Origin: Aureispira anguillae
GTDB taxonomy: Bacteria > Bacteroidota > Bacteroidia > Chitinophagales > Saprospiraceae
DNA length: 64,000 nucleotides
Direction: 5' to 3'
NCBI RefSeq assembly: GCF_026000115.1
Contig: NZ_AP026867.1
Span: forward strand, 5,867,001-5,931,000
This document shows, piece after piece, positions 53,712 through 63,507 of the stretch. How positions within the stretch are numbered: position 1 is the first letter of the stretch; each line of letters opens with the position of its first letter. A program made the translations under genes and the position numbers. The notes below the pieces were generated by a model. That model had not been told where the DNA came from. It saw only the letters and a program-made list of their open reading frames with translations, and ran no database searches.

Positions 53712-56507
53712 TTAATAGATCATAATAGGACTGTTACCCGACTTAGGCTCATTTCCGCCCATTTTATTGATCTTATATGCAGCAGACAACATAAAATAAC
53801 GTCCTAATAAATTCCTTTGTGTTTCAGAGACATTCCCATTCCAAGTATAACGATTTACACTAAACGCCTCGTTAAGTATATTCTCTGCACTCAATTCAAT
53901 TTTTAACGCATCTCCTTTTAAGAAAGTACGTCCCAAACTTGCCGACCAAACAGGAATAGCAAAGGCTTCTCCATATCCTAAATCGTCATAAATACTATAT
54001 TTAAAATCCGTTTTAATATTCCATTTCTTAGCAATCGTTACTCTAAATTTTCCTGTATAGTTATGGCTAAGATAGGTTACATCTAGGGAGTTATTTCCAG
54101 CATAAACCGTATTTCCTAATGTTACATTTGCGGAGAGAGAAACATCAAATACCTTTTTCTTTTTATTGCCAATAGACAACGATAGGTTATAGTTGTGATT
54201 CAGTTGCCCTGATGCTACTTCGTTTAACAAGATTGGACGTTGGTTGATGTTCAAACCACCACGAACACTAAATTTGATAATTTTTTTCACTTCTGCATTG
54301 TAGCCAAAATACATTCCTCCCCTATAACTAGTACCAAAATTGATGGGTTGATAAACGGTTCTAAACGTCTCGTCAATTGTTTGTTTAGTACTAATTGAGT
54401 TTTGCCTAATTTCTCCATATAGGCTCATATAAAAAGAAGTAAATGACAACTGATCCCAAAGATTGTAGTTCAACCAAAAGTTGTGTTTATATTCTGGTAT
54501 CAAATTGGGGTTTCCTAAACGAATTGACAACGGGTTTTGATTGTTCAACATGGGTTGCAATTGATCCAAACTTGGCTCATCAACATCTGTACTATAATAA
54601 ATTCCAAATTTCTTGCTATCACTAAACTTATATTCAAAATCAATATTACCTATAGGATAATAATAGTCTTGACGAATGGTAGAGGAGCTTGAAGCCAATA
54701 CTCCCCTTAACCCACTATGCTGAATCCCTAAACTGGTTTGGATAGAAATTTTATCTGCTTCATGTTCAAAAGTAGTAGTGAACACTTGAAAATTGTACTG
54801 CTTGGTGTATAAATCCGTCAAAGCAGCATTGGGAACAGACAATTGTTCGTACCAATCAAAAACCTTTCTATCGGTATCTTCGTGACTAAATCCACCAACC
54901 AACTTTATTTCTAAATGATTTTTTTCGCCTAGTGGTTCCGTATAAGCAAATTCTGCCCCATAAACAGATTTTCCATTGGTAGAATTCTGAACTTGGTTTA
55001 ATGTATCCCTTTCGACAATCAACATTTGATCGTAAATATTCGTATTAGAGTAGGTTTCAAATACCTTCCCGTTGTTAGCATAAGCCAAAGCGACATTCGC
55101 CCACAAGGAACGACCTTTTTTCTTTAATTTTTTTTGATAATGCAGGTTGCTAATAATTCCAAATCCACTTTCATCCGTTTGAGAATTTTGATTGATGCTA
55201 TTCTCCAGCGTATCACTTTCCCCCAAGGTTTCTGTCAATCGATCGGATCTATCATCGGAACTGGTGTATTTCATTTTTAAGCGAAAACGCAACTCTTGAG
55301 TACTGTCAAATTTATGCGAAAACTTTGTATTAAAGATATGGCGTTGTGCCAACAAAATTTGTGAATTGGAGCCATTTCTTGTGTAAAAATTCTCTGGGGT
55401 AATCGATCGATTAAATGTCTTGGTAAATTGTCGTTTATCGGCATTGGTATACATATAATGCGTACTCAACTCTGTTTTTTCCGACAAGAAAAAATTCATA
55501 TTCATTCCCCCTGCTATTGCTCGTGTTTCACCACTTCTTCCCCCTCCCCACAAAAGGTTCATCACAGGATCGTTCCAATTTTGCCCTATTGACATTCCAG
55601 AATGCCCCGACATAAAATTATCATAGCCCCCTGTCATTCCCTGAAAATCTTTGTAGGTAAAACCTGCTTTATTAACATTGTTGGCTGCCCCAATAACAGA
55701 AATTCTCATTTTAGGGTTAAAATAGTTGAGGCTCAGACTACTTTTGTAACGATGAGTTGTAGGATAATAACCATATCCTGCCTCTATATTTCCCATAAAG
55801 CCAACTTTTTTATCCTCTTTGAGCGTTAAATTGATGGTTTTATTATCTGCTTTGTCATCCTTGCCTGTCAATGCCTCTTTGTCCGTTTTTTTATCGTAAA
55901 CCTCTACCTTTTGAATGGCATCTGCGGGTAAGTTTTTTAATGCCGTTTGGACATCTTCACCAAAAAATTCTTTGCCATCCACCAATATTTTCTCAACCTT
56001 CTTACCGTTAATTTTTACGGTTCCATCCTCGTCTATTTCAACACCAGGCATTTGTTCCAACAGCCCCTCTACATCATCGTGCGCTTGAACATTAAATGCT
56101 GCTGAATTAAATTCTAAGGTATCTCCATTCATGCGAATTGGAATATGTTCTGCTTCGATTTGTGCCGTTTCTAACATATTCGTTGACTCCTTGAGCGTAA
56201 TCGTTGCTAAATCGTAATCTTTATCCAGTAAAATATCCTTGAGAAAGGGTGTATACCCCACATAACTAATTTGAAGCTGATAGTTTTTATTTCGTTCTGC
56301 TGATAATTTGAACTTTCCATTATCGGTAGATAGGCCATAATCGGCAAAAGAAGAATCTGCCAACTGTAATAAAACAACGGTTGCCGCAATGAGCGGGTTT
56401 CCTTCTTCATCCGTTAATGTGCCTTTTACATCATAAGTTTTTTGGGCTGATAATTGTTGGTGACTACCAAAGAGAAACACCAACAATAAAATTGTTCGAG
56501 AGAGCAT
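53712..56507 (-). CDS. OMP_b-brl_3 outer membrane barrel (paralogue 3)
   Basis: At 931 residues it has a signal peptide (1-21, ...QQLSAQ), CRD (about 25-110, YQLQISYVGYTPFLKDILL), plug-like domain (MNGDTLEFNSAAFNVQAHDDVEG, VDGKEFFGEDVQTALKNLPADA, VEVYDKKTDKEALTGKDDK) and barrel. It resembles the gene at 50509 in order and in length. The C-terminus ends with a short polar tail (GGNEPKSGNSPIMIY) after the last strand. It faces the same way as paralogue 2, but a gap of about 480 bp with repeats separates them. Confidence 0.87.
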   Translation of the reverse strand: MLSRTILLLVFLFGSHQQLSAQKTYDVKGTLTDEEGNPLIAATVVLLQLADSSFADYGLSTDNGKFKLSAERNKNYQLQISYVGYTPFLKDILLDKDYDLATITLKESTNMLETAQIEAEHIPIRMNGDTLEFNSAAFNVQAHDDVEGLLEQMPGVEIDEDGTVKINGKKVEKILVDGKEFFGEDVQTALKNLPADAIQKVEVYDKKTDKEALTGKDDKADNKTINLTLKEDKKVGFMGNIEAGYGYYPTTHRYKSSLSLNYFNPKMRISVIGAANNVNKAGFTYKDFQGMTGGYDNFMSGHSGMSIGQNWNDPVMNLLWGGGRSGETRAIAGGMNMNFFLSEKTELSTHYMYTNADKRQFTKTFNRSITPENFYTRNGSNSQILLAQRHIFNTKFSHKFDSTQELRFRLKMKYTSSDDRSDRLTETLGESDTLENSINQNSQTDESGFGIISNLHYQKKLKKKGRSLWANVALAYANNGKVFETYSNTNIYDQMLIVERDTLNQVQNSTNGKSVYGAEFAYTEPLGEKNHLEIKLVGGFSHEDTDRKVFDWYEQLSVPNAALTDLYTKQYNFQVFTTTFEHEADKISIQTSLGIQHSGLRGVLASSSSTIRQDYYYPIGNIDFEYKFSDSKKFGIYYSTDVDEPSLDQLQPMLNNQNPLSIRLGNPNLIPEYKHNFWLNYNLWDQLSFTSFYMSLYGEIRQNSISTKQTIDETFRTVYQPINFGTSYRGGMYFGYNAEVKKIIKFSVRGGLNINQRPILLNEVASGQLNHNYNLSLSIGNKKKKVFDVSLSANVTLGNTVYAGNNSLDVTYLSHNYTGKFRVTIAKKWNIKTDFKYSIYDDLGYGEAFAIPVWSASLGRTFLKGDALKIELSAENILNEAFSVNRYTWNGNVSETQRNLLGRYFMLSAAYKINKMGGNEPKSGNSPIMIY

Positions 56508-56722
56508 CTGTTCGTTATTTTGGGGTTATTATTAATTTCACAAAAACGATAAAATTCACCTAAAATAAGAAGTAAATAAAAACCTTCACATAACTTTATG
56601 AATTGCTAAAACACATTTACTCCATATCCATCCTATCAAATTCTGTTAAATTCTCTCTATTAATACCAATTCTGAAGATTAGTTACGCCTCACCATAAAA
56701 AATGTAGCCCCAAACAGCCAGA

Positions 56723-57871
56723 CTATTCATTATTTTTCTTAGCAAGCAGATTTTTCTTATAATACCTAAACCAAAGACCATTAACCAATATAGCACTGAC
56801 TAAGGTAGCCCCAAAAGCCAAATACCATGTAGTACTGTCTAAGGTTCCCTTCATTGCCAATTGCCCAATGCTGAATACATTAAATACGGGTATATATGTT
56901 GTTAAAGCTGTCATTTCAGCAATTGGCACTTGCCCCCAAAATGCTATTATATGCAATAAGACAGCGACCCAAAATGTACGAACATAAGCATCTACTGTCG
57001 TCTTACTCGATGAAACCACCCAGCCCAATAGACCAATAATAAATAACCAAGTAGGGCACCACAAAAGAAAACTGCTGCCCAATTTATCCCAGACTAATAG
57101 TTGTTGTATGCTCAATAGAATGCCTCTTACCATTCCCTCCTGCTCAGAATTCATTCCCAATTGAAAACCAACAAATACTAAAAGCATAGCCAACAATGTC
57201 CCAATAAAAATAAGGATTAGGTTTAGACCAAATTTAGGTGGAGCAATGGTTGAGGCTCGCAAGACTAGGTTGCGCACCATCCAAAGAATTAATAGAACAA
57301 ACAACAAATTCAAAACATTAGATAAAGCTCCTTTTACTTGTTCCATAATTTTACCCAACATCACCAAAGCATTAAATGTATTGCTTTTTTTTACCTTAAT
57401 TGGATGAACAAGCCTAGCATCCATTCCCATATTTTCTATTGTTTGAGCAACAATATTTTTCTCATAGGATTCTAATATATCCAAAGCATCTTCTACTGCT
57501 ACCCTATTTTGCATCGAGTTATAATAGGCGTTAATTGTTCCGTTGTAACTGCTATCCTGATAAAAATCACTTGGAATAACTAAGCCCAAATCTATACTAT
57601 CGGCTTCCAACATCAACAATAAGTCACCTTCTTCTCCCAAAGCAACGATATTTGTTTTTTGCTGAAATTCCTTCAATAAATTTAACGGCAGATGCTCCTT
57701 TCCCATCAGCCCTAACCTTGGTCTACTATTGCCCCCCTCCAACGCTTCGTTGATATGAACAGCAGCCACCGTCATCAAACTAGAAAAAAGTAAATATGGA
57801 ATCGCAAAGGCCGCTACTAAACGCAATAGAGTCTGCCAATTTATCCAAATTGATCGAATGGAACGAAACAT
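56723..57871 (-). CDS. ABC-2 type membrane permease-like protein
   Basis: At 382 residues the layout is that of ABC-2/NatB permeases: TM1 about 16-38, a soluble loop of about 140 residues (RPRLGLMGKEHLPLNLLKEF ... IDLGLVIPSDFYQD), then five hydrophobic segments between about 185 and 372, ending in a basic tail (YYKKNLLAKKNNE). ABC-2 permeases export lipids, ions or peptides with an ATPase partner. No ATPase gene is adjacent, so the partner is elsewhere. The start at 57871 gives a positively charged N-terminus. Confidence 0.75.
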   Translation of the reverse strand: MFRSIRSIWINWQTLLRLVAAFAIPYLLFSSLMTVAAVHINEALEGGNSRPRLGLMGKEHLPLNLLKEFQQKTNIVALGEEGDLLLMLEADSIDLGLVIPSDFYQDSSYNGTINAYYNSMQNRVAVEDALDILESYEKNIVAQTIENMGMDARLVHPIKVKKSNTFNALVMLGKIMEQVKGALSNVLNLLFVLLILWMVRNLVLRASTIAPPKFGLNLILIFIGTLLAMLLVFVGFQLGMNSEQEGMVRGILLSIQQLLVWDKLGSSFLLWCPTWLFIIGLLGWVVSSSKTTVDAYVRTFWVAVLLHIIAFWGQVPIAEMTALTTYIPVFNVFSIGQLAMKGTLDSTTWYLAFGATLVSAILVNGLWFRYYKKNLLAKKNNE

Positions 57872-58159
57872 AGTTTTTATTTTTTAATCTGATCCAAATA
57901 AGTAGCTAGGTAGCCCAAAGTAGTATTTACAGCTTTAAGAAAACATTAGCGTATCGATGTACATAAATATGCAATACTTTTCATAATTTTGGGTAAAAAA
58001 TATCATTCTTTATTGAATATTGAGTCAAAACCTATTCATTAAACTTCAGATATTCTAGTATCAAATATCATACATTGTATGTTGTTTACTAAATGAATTC
58101 CAATTGTATTAACTTAGCAAGCAATATACCTAGAACAATAAAGCATACCCAACTTACAG

Positions 58160-58594
58160 ATGTTAAAAAAATATTATAGTACCGTTGAACAGGCTATTCA
58201 TAAAATAGGTTTAGAACCTGCTAAATTTAGAGGAGAGCAAGAAGGAGAATGGACCTTACACCGAGGAGAATATACAATTTGGATTGATGTTTGGAATGAC
58301 CCTATTGAAAAGGTCGTTTACTTACAGGTAGTCGCCCCAGTAATGGAAATTCCTGAAGAATCACAAGCAGTTTTGTTTAGGGAGTTGCTACAAATCAATT
58401 TGCAGCTTTGTGGCGTGGCGTTCTCTGTTCATGGAGAAAAAGTAGTACTAAAAGGTACTAGAGTAGCAGAAGGGCTAGATGTTGAAGAAGCGTATGCAAT
58501 GATTATGTTAATCAGTAAATACGTTAGCAATTTTTCTCCAATGTTATTCAAACGCTATTTTAATAGTGGAGAACCAGGAATTCCTCCAAGATAA
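58160..58594 (+). CDS. YbjN/Tir-chaperone-like small protein
   Basis: This 144-residue protein has no signal peptide. The fold is that of YbjN and type III chaperones: helix (LKKYYSTVEQAIHKIG), strands (GEWTLHRGEYTIWIDVWND, VVYLQVVAPVMEIP) and helix (LFRELLQINLQLCGVAFSV). It ends with EAYAMIMLISKYVSNFSP and a loose tail. Role unknown; it is probably a cytoplasmic protein-binding factor. It stands 42 bp before ogt and may be co-transcribed with it. Confidence 0.72.
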   Translation: MLKKYYSTVEQAIHKIGLEPAKFRGEQEGEWTLHRGEYTIWIDVWNDPIEKVVYLQVVAPVMEIPEESQAVLFRELLQINLQLCGVAFSVHGEKVVLKGTRVAEGLDVEEAYAMIMLISKYVSNFSPMLFKRYFNSGEPGIPPR

Positions 58595-58636
58595 ATAACC
58601 CATTTCTATAGATTCTATTTTTAGTTTTTTATTAAA

Positions 58637-59119
58637 ATGAAAACGTATTATAATTCTCCCATTGGACGTTTTGTCATTACAGGAAGTATGCAAAAAATAA
58701 CGTCTATTCGTATTGATGATACTGTCCAGAATTTTTCGGGGCAGTTAGCTCCTTATATGATGCAATGCGTTAAAGAATTAGATGCTTATTTTAATGAAGG
58801 GCTTGAACAGTTTAGTGTTGAGTTAGATTTATCTCAAGGCACCAAGTTTCAGCAACAAGTATGGAATGAATTGCTTAATATTCCGTATGGTAGAACAAGT
58901 ACCTATTTAAAAATTGCCGAAAAAGTAAGCTCAAAACGAGCAGTTCGTGCAGTTGGGCGTTGTGTTGGAAACAATCCATTTGCTATTATAGCGCCTTGCC
59001 ACCGTGTTATTGGAACCGATGGTAGTTTAACGGGTTTTGCGTATGGTTTAGAGGCAAAACGATTATTGCTAGAATTAGAAAAATCTAAATTATACGGCAA
59101 ACAAAATAAATTGTTTTAA
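58637..59119 (+). CDS. ogt: Methylated-DNA-protein-cysteine methyltransferase
   Basis: This is a 160-residue DNA repair protein with the acceptor Cys121 in IIAPCHRVIG. It has the helix-turn-helix and Arg finger RAVGRCVGNNPFA (Arg108) and the active-site loop GSLTGFAYGLEAKRLL. It moves the alkyl group from O6-methylguanine to itself. The N-terminal ribonuclease-like domain is present (YYNSPIGRFVITGS), so it is the full ogt type. The bat genes follow after 23 bp. Confidence 0.93.
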   Translation: MKTYYNSPIGRFVITGSMQKITSIRIDDTVQNFSGQLAPYMMQCVKELDAYFNEGLEQFSVELDLSQGTKFQQQVWNELLNIPYGRTSTYLKIAEKVSSKRAVRAVGRCVGNNPFAIIAPCHRVIGTDGSLTGFAYGLEAKRLLLELEKSKLYGKQNKLF

Positions 59120-59142
59120 TTACTCCCTTATGAAGAAATATC

Positions 59143-59955
59143 ATGAAGTATTATTATATCTTATTTCTATCCCTGCTTTCCTGTAGCCTTATTCAGGCAC
59201 AATCCGAACATTCTGCGTTATTAAATGGAACGGTTGCTTATCAAAAAGGAGATTTTGAAACGGCTGAAAAAAATTTCCAAAAAGCCTTAGAACAAAACAG
59301 CAATTCTTTAAAGGGCAACTTTAATTTAGGGAATTCTTTGTTTAAACGCCAAAAATATGATGAGGCGGCAACTTATTACCAAAATGCAGCAACTCAAACC
59401 GAAGATCAACAGCAAAAAGCTCAAGCACTGTACAACTTAGGTAATACTCGTCTGGCTCAAGCACAAAAAAATATGCAACAACAGGGGCAAGGACCTGCTA
59501 TGCTCAATGAACAGGGACAGAAACAACTTGGCGAAGCTATTGATGCTTACAAAAATGCATTGCGAAGCAATGCCCAAGATTACGATGCTAAAAATAACCT
59601 AGCAACTGCTTATAAATTATTGCGTCAACAGCAACAGCAGCAACAACAGCAAAATAAAAATCAGCAGAAAGAACAAGATCAACAAAAGGAGCAAGACCAA
59701 AACAAAAATCAAGAGCAAGATCAAAAAAATCAGCAAGACCAGCAGAAAGAACAAGATCAACAAGAAAATGAGTCTGAGAATAAGCCGATTGACAATCAAA
59801 GCAAACAAGAGGGGAAAGCCATTGATCTTCAAGAATTAACAAAAGATGAAGTAGATCGATTATTGGAAATCATAGAGCAAGATGACAAAAAGGTGCAAGA
59901 AAAGCTAATGAAGCGCAAACGAGCAAAAAATAAAAACCCTGAAAAGGCTTGGTAA
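59143..59955 (+). CDS. batC: BatC-like TPR protein
   Basis: At 270 residues it has a signal peptide (1-20, ...LIQAQ). TPR units run about 22-165 (GTVAYQKGDFETAEKNFQKAL, GNFNLGNSLFKRQKYDEAATYYQNA, DYDAKNNLATAYKLL). A Gln-rich linker (about 167-215) leads to a C-terminal helical part with LTKDEVDRLLEIIEQDDKKVQEKLM. This is the BatC pattern. Bat proteins contribute to aerotolerance and envelope function in Bacteroidota. It heads the run ahead of the two BatD-like genes and batE, although a 146-bp gap follows. Confidence 0.82.
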   Translation: MKYYYILFLSLLSCSLIQAQSEHSALLNGTVAYQKGDFETAEKNFQKALEQNSNSLKGNFNLGNSLFKRQKYDEAATYYQNAATQTEDQQQKAQALYNLGNTRLAQAQKNMQQQGQGPAMLNEQGQKQLGEAIDAYKNALRSNAQDYDAKNNLATAYKLLRQQQQQQQQQNKNQQKEQDQQKEQDQNKNQEQDQKNQQDQQKEQDQQENESENKPIDNQSKQEGKAIDLQELTKDEVDRLLEIIEQDDKKVQEKLMKRKRAKNKNPEKAW

Positions 59956-60101
59956 ACTGGATGCGTTAAAACCTTGTTAATCATCTTTAAATTTTATACT
60001 TGCGTCTATTTTTTGTTTAAAATTAATTTTATTTGCTAATAGCTTGTTTAATACCAACCAAGACGTAACATATTTTTTAATACACTTAATACAATAAAAC
60101 T

Positions 60102-60728
60102 ATGAAAAATCAAGTCTTTCTAATCCTGTTAGGATTGCTAACGGGATTTTCAAGTTTTGCACAACAAGACAAAGTTAGTTCCTTTTATGTTGAAACCTAT
60201 GACACAGTAGGTCTAGAGGAACAATTCGAAATAAAATTTACCTTAAAAAATACCAAAGCCATTGCTCGCTTTGAAGCTCCTAGTTTTGAAGGATTTCAGG
60301 TGGTAGCAGGCCCCATGACAAGTCAATCTATGTCCATTATTAATGGGGATATGACTCAATCTATGACTTATACCTTCATTTTAACTCCTGTAGATCTAGG
60401 AATTTACAATATTTCAGCGGCTAGTATCGAAACAGAAATGGGAATGTTGGTAACCAATGATATAGCAATTGTAGTCGTAGAATCCATTGATCGACCGAAC
60501 TATAACAATCCTTTGAACAACGCCTTCCAAGATCCTTTTTTTAATAGCCCTTTCTTTAATGATCCTTTCTTTAACCAAGGAACTAATCCTAGACAAGGCT
60601 TGGACGATATGATGAAAAACTTTGAAGATAAGTTACAAGCATTACCTCCTAATTATCACTATGAATACAACCCCAACCAAACGCCTATAAAAAAACCTAA
60701 AAAGAAAGAAAAGGTTTATAAAATATAG
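60102..60728 (+). CDS. Short BatD-like protein without membrane anchor
   Basis: At 208 residues it has a signal peptide (1-20, ...SFAQ). The N-terminal part matches the start of BatD (VETYDTVGLEEQFEIKFTLKN, FEAPSFEGFQVVAGPMTSQSM, GIYNISAASIETEMG). A linker of repeated NPF-type words follows (NSPFFNDPFFNQG). It then ends in a basic tail (KKPKKKEKVYKI) with no membrane segment and no later BatD domains. It may be a truncated duplicate or a separate soluble partner. It lies between batC and full-length batD on the same strand. Confidence 0.75.
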   Translation: MKNQVFLILLGLLTGFSSFAQQDKVSSFYVETYDTVGLEEQFEIKFTLKNTKAIARFEAPSFEGFQVVAGPMTSQSMSIINGDMTQSMTYTFILTPVDLGIYNISAASIETEMGMLVTNDIAIVVVESIDRPNYNNPLNNAFQDPFFNSPFFNDPFFNQGTNPRQGLDDMMKNFEDKLQALPPNYHYEYNPNQTPIKKPKKKEKVYKI

Positions 60729-60805
60729 CCCCTTGGTTCTATAAAAAGAGAACAGAACTCCTAAGAAATATAAATTATATCAAATATAAATTATCACAAA
60801 TCAAC

Positions 60806-62557
60806 TTGAAGGCAATTAAAACATCCTATTTAATTTTATTTTTTTGCATTGGACTATTTCCCTCTGTTAGCTTAGGTCAAGTAGTCTTTGAAGCTGTTTG
60901 TAATGCTAGTGAGGTCTTAGTTGGAAATCCTTTTGAGGTCTCTTTTCAACTAAAAAATGCAAAAGTAAAAAAATTGGATCCTCCTAGTTTTAATGGACTC
61001 CAAGCGCAGGGACCTAGCGTTGGACAATCCTTTTCTTATGTCAACGGCAAGAGTTCTACCAACGAATCTTATAGTTATTATGTTGTTGCCAATAAACCTG
61101 GAACCTATAAAATAGGAGCCGCAAAAGTAATTACCAATACAGGACAGACACTAAGAAGTAAACCCATTACGGTTAAGGTCGTTGAAAAAAAGAGTACCGC
61201 TAATTCAGAGATCGCAGAAAAAGTATTTTTACGGACAGAGTTGAGCAATACAGATGCGGTTGTTGGTGAACAAATAACCGTTGACATCCGAATCTATACC
61301 CAAGTGGGAATTGAGCAAACGGAATTAATCAAAGAGCCTTCTTTTGAGAATATGTTTTCGCATTACCTTAGAAGTTTTGCAGACAAACCAGAAATTGTAG
61401 TGGTAGATGGAGAACAATATTATACTCAAATTCTTCGCAGAATTGTTGTTTTTCCATCAAAACCAGGAACTATTGTTGTAGAGCCTGCTATTGTTGAGGT
61501 GGGTATTGCAAACAATAACGGCAGGAGCATCTTTAACCCCTTTCGTCTTATCTCACACACGCTCAAAAGCTTGCCCGTTGAACTAAATGTTAAAGAATTA
61601 GGTGGCGCTGCTTCTGGTTTTTCGGGAGCAGTAGGAGCTTATACCATGCAGGCACATATTGCTAAGAATAACATTAGCTCTGATGAGGTGGTAGAACTTA
61701 CGTTGCAAGTGAGAGGAAAAGGAGACATTAAACAAGTGCTCGTTCCTAATTTAGGGATCAACAAGAAATATTTTGATCAATTCCCTCCTACGGTCAATGA
61801 AGACATTAGAGAAGGCGGAGGTCTTTTAGGGGGCATCAAAGAGTTTCACTATGTCTTAACCCCCAAAGCAGCTGGAGCCCTTACGATACAACCCAAATTT
61901 GTTTTTTTTGATCCAGAAACCAAGCAGTTTATTACGATAGATACCACCCTTCAGGTTCAAGTAACTCAAGGAAAAAATCAATTGCCCTCCAAGGCTGAAC
62001 GAGATGCTGCCAAAAAAGAAGTATTTGTAGTAGATGAGCCAAAAGAGGACTTGATGTCATTTAAAGCACCACTTGCAGAGGCAACTTTTAGCCCCCAACG
62101 TACTTCTTTCTTTTTGGGTTCTGTCATTTTTTGGATTTTAACTTTTTTACCCTTTTTAGGACTATTAGGGCTATTTAAGTGGAAAGAAAAACAAAATAAT
62201 CTCAATAATCTCCCTATTGCTGAACAAAGGCGTAACAATGCAAGTTCAGAGGCAAGCATACGGCTTCAAAGTGCCAAACAAGCATTAATGCAAGAAAATT
62301 CAAAAGACTTTTTTAATGAAATTTCAAAAGCATTACTTGGATTTATTAGCGATAAGTACAATATTCCAACGGTGGAATTAACAAAAAGTAATGTGCGCCA
62401 GAAATTGATCAAACAGGAAATGTCTGTTGAAAAAATTGACTCGCTAGTGTCTATTCTCCAAACTTGTGAAATGGCACTTTTTGCAGGCTTGACCAATACA
62501 GAATCTATGGAAAAAGTCTATCATGAAAGTGAGGCTTTAATCCAATTAATGAGCTAA
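60806..62557 (+). CDS. batD: BatD, aerotolerance-type membrane protein
   Basis: At 583 residues it has a signal peptide (1-24). Successive beta domains occupy about 25-420 (FEAVCNASEVLVGNPFEVSF, FVLRTELSNTDAVVGEQITVDI-like, VELTLQVRGKGDIKQVLVPN). A membrane segment at about 436-456 (SVIFWILTFLPFLGLLGLF) is followed by a cytoplasmic helical domain of about 125 residues (QALMQENSKDFFNEISKALL). The start is TTG at 60806: no in-frame ATG lies between the upstream stop (60719) and the signal peptide. batE begins 17 bp after the stop. Confidence 0.87.
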   Translation: MKAIKTSYLILFFCIGLFPSVSLGQVVFEAVCNASEVLVGNPFEVSFQLKNAKVKKLDPPSFNGLQAQGPSVGQSFSYVNGKSSTNESYSYYVVANKPGTYKIGAAKVITNTGQTLRSKPITVKVVEKKSTANSEIAEKVFLRTELSNTDAVVGEQITVDIRIYTQVGIEQTELIKEPSFENMFSHYLRSFADKPEIVVVDGEQYYTQILRRIVVFPSKPGTIVVEPAIVEVGIANNNGRSIFNPFRLISHTLKSLPVELNVKELGGAASGFSGAVGAYTMQAHIAKNNISSDEVVELTLQVRGKGDIKQVLVPNLGINKKYFDQFPPTVNEDIREGGGLLGGIKEFHYVLTPKAAGALTIQPKFVFFDPETKQFITIDTTLQVQVTQGKNQLPSKAERDAAKKEVFVVDEPKEDLMSFKAPLAEATFSPQRTSFFLGSVIFWILTFLPFLGLLGLFKWKEKQNNLNNLPIAEQRRNNASSEASIRLQSAKQALMQENSKDFFNEISKALLGFISDKYNIPTVELTKSNVRQKLIKQEMSVEKIDSLVSILQTCEMALFAGLTNTESMEKVYHESEALIQLMS

Positions 62558-62574
62558 AATTGTTTCAACTACAA

Positions 62575-63333
62575 ATGGTACCCAATAACTTATTTTACCT
62601 TTATAGTTTATTATTTTTTTTCGTAAGTCAGTCTGTACAAGCAGCCGACTCTACGGCAATTATCTATGCCAATGCTTTACAGGCACAAAACAACAGCCAA
62701 CATCAAAAGGCGATTGAATTGTACGAACAAATATTAGATACAAAGCAAGTTTCGGCTAATCTGTACAACAATTTAGGCTTGGCTTATAATAATAATAAGC
62801 AGCTTGGAATGGCCATTGTTCAATTTGAGCGAGCACTAAAGATAGCCCCTAATAACTCAGATGCACAACACAATTTATTGGCCGCTCAACAACGTATTTT
62901 AGAAAATTTTAAAGCTCAAGAACCGCTATTTTTTATTCGATGGTGGAACAATACGATTCACTCCCTAAGTTCAACAAGTTGGGCTCTTGTATTCCTAACG
63001 TTTATATTCTTGGGAGCAGGGAGTCTTGGAGCATGGAAAATGACACAACAGCAATCTTTGAGAACAATTAGCATAGCCTTACTGTTTTTTGCTATTTTTC
63101 CATTAATCTGGGGCTTCCAACAAAAAGATTCTGAAAGCAATCGCTATGCTGCGATCATTGTAAAACAACAAGTAGGATTACGACCAACTCCAGCCTTATC
63201 AAGTCAAGAAATAGAATTAATCTTTGAAGGGGTTAAGGTCGTAATTATCGAAGAACAAGAAAGTTGGGTTCATATCCAACTTCCCAATAATTTAATTGGC
63301 TGGGTTCCTGCCAAAATGGTAGAGCGCATTTAA
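62575..63333 (+). CDS. batE: BatE, TPR and SH3 domain membrane protein
   Basis: This protein has 252 residues from the ATG at 62575 (a TTG at 62560 is also open). A signal peptide (...SVQAAD) precedes TPR units at about 30-105 (ANLYNNLGLAYNNNKQLGMAIVQFERAL). Two membrane segments lie at about 125-165, followed by a C-terminal bacterial SH3 domain (QQVGLRPTPALSSQEIELIF, WVHIQLPNNLIGWVPAKMVERI). This is the BatE layout. It is the last gene of the run; a strong terminator lies 118 bp downstream. Confidence 0.87.
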   Translation: MVPNNLFYLYSLLFFFVSQSVQAADSTAIIYANALQAQNNSQHQKAIELYEQILDTKQVSANLYNNLGLAYNNNKQLGMAIVQFERALKIAPNNSDAQHNLLAAQQRILENFKAQEPLFFIRWWNNTIHSLSSTSWALVFLTFIFLGAGSLGAWKMTQQQSLRTISIALLFFAIFPLIWGFQQKDSESNRYAAIIVKQQVGLRPTPALSSQEIELIFEGVKVVIIEEQESWVHIQLPNNLIGWVPAKMVERI

Positions 63334-63450
63334 AAAATCATTACTGAAATTCCCCTTTTATGCGATTGATAAAAGTAATTTTGTGCTGGATAGCGCCACT
63401 CTTCAACTGATAAATAGTCACTCTTTGGGTTTGAAATCAAATCTGTAAAC

Positions 63451-63484
63451 AAGAAAAGCCTATCTGTACAGATAGGCTTTTCTT
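63451..63484. terminator. Bidirectional terminator between batE and csp
   Basis: A 34-bp perfect palindrome (half AAGAAAAGCCTATCTGT) lies between convergent genes; both sides have A/T runs that act as U runs. Confidence 0.88.
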
Positions 63485-63507
63485 ATCGATTACTTAAAAA
63501 GTAATAA

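Noticed and set aside
59588-59842. Leucine-rich antisense frames opposite batC
   Set aside because: They are the complement of the Gln codon run in the BatC linker.
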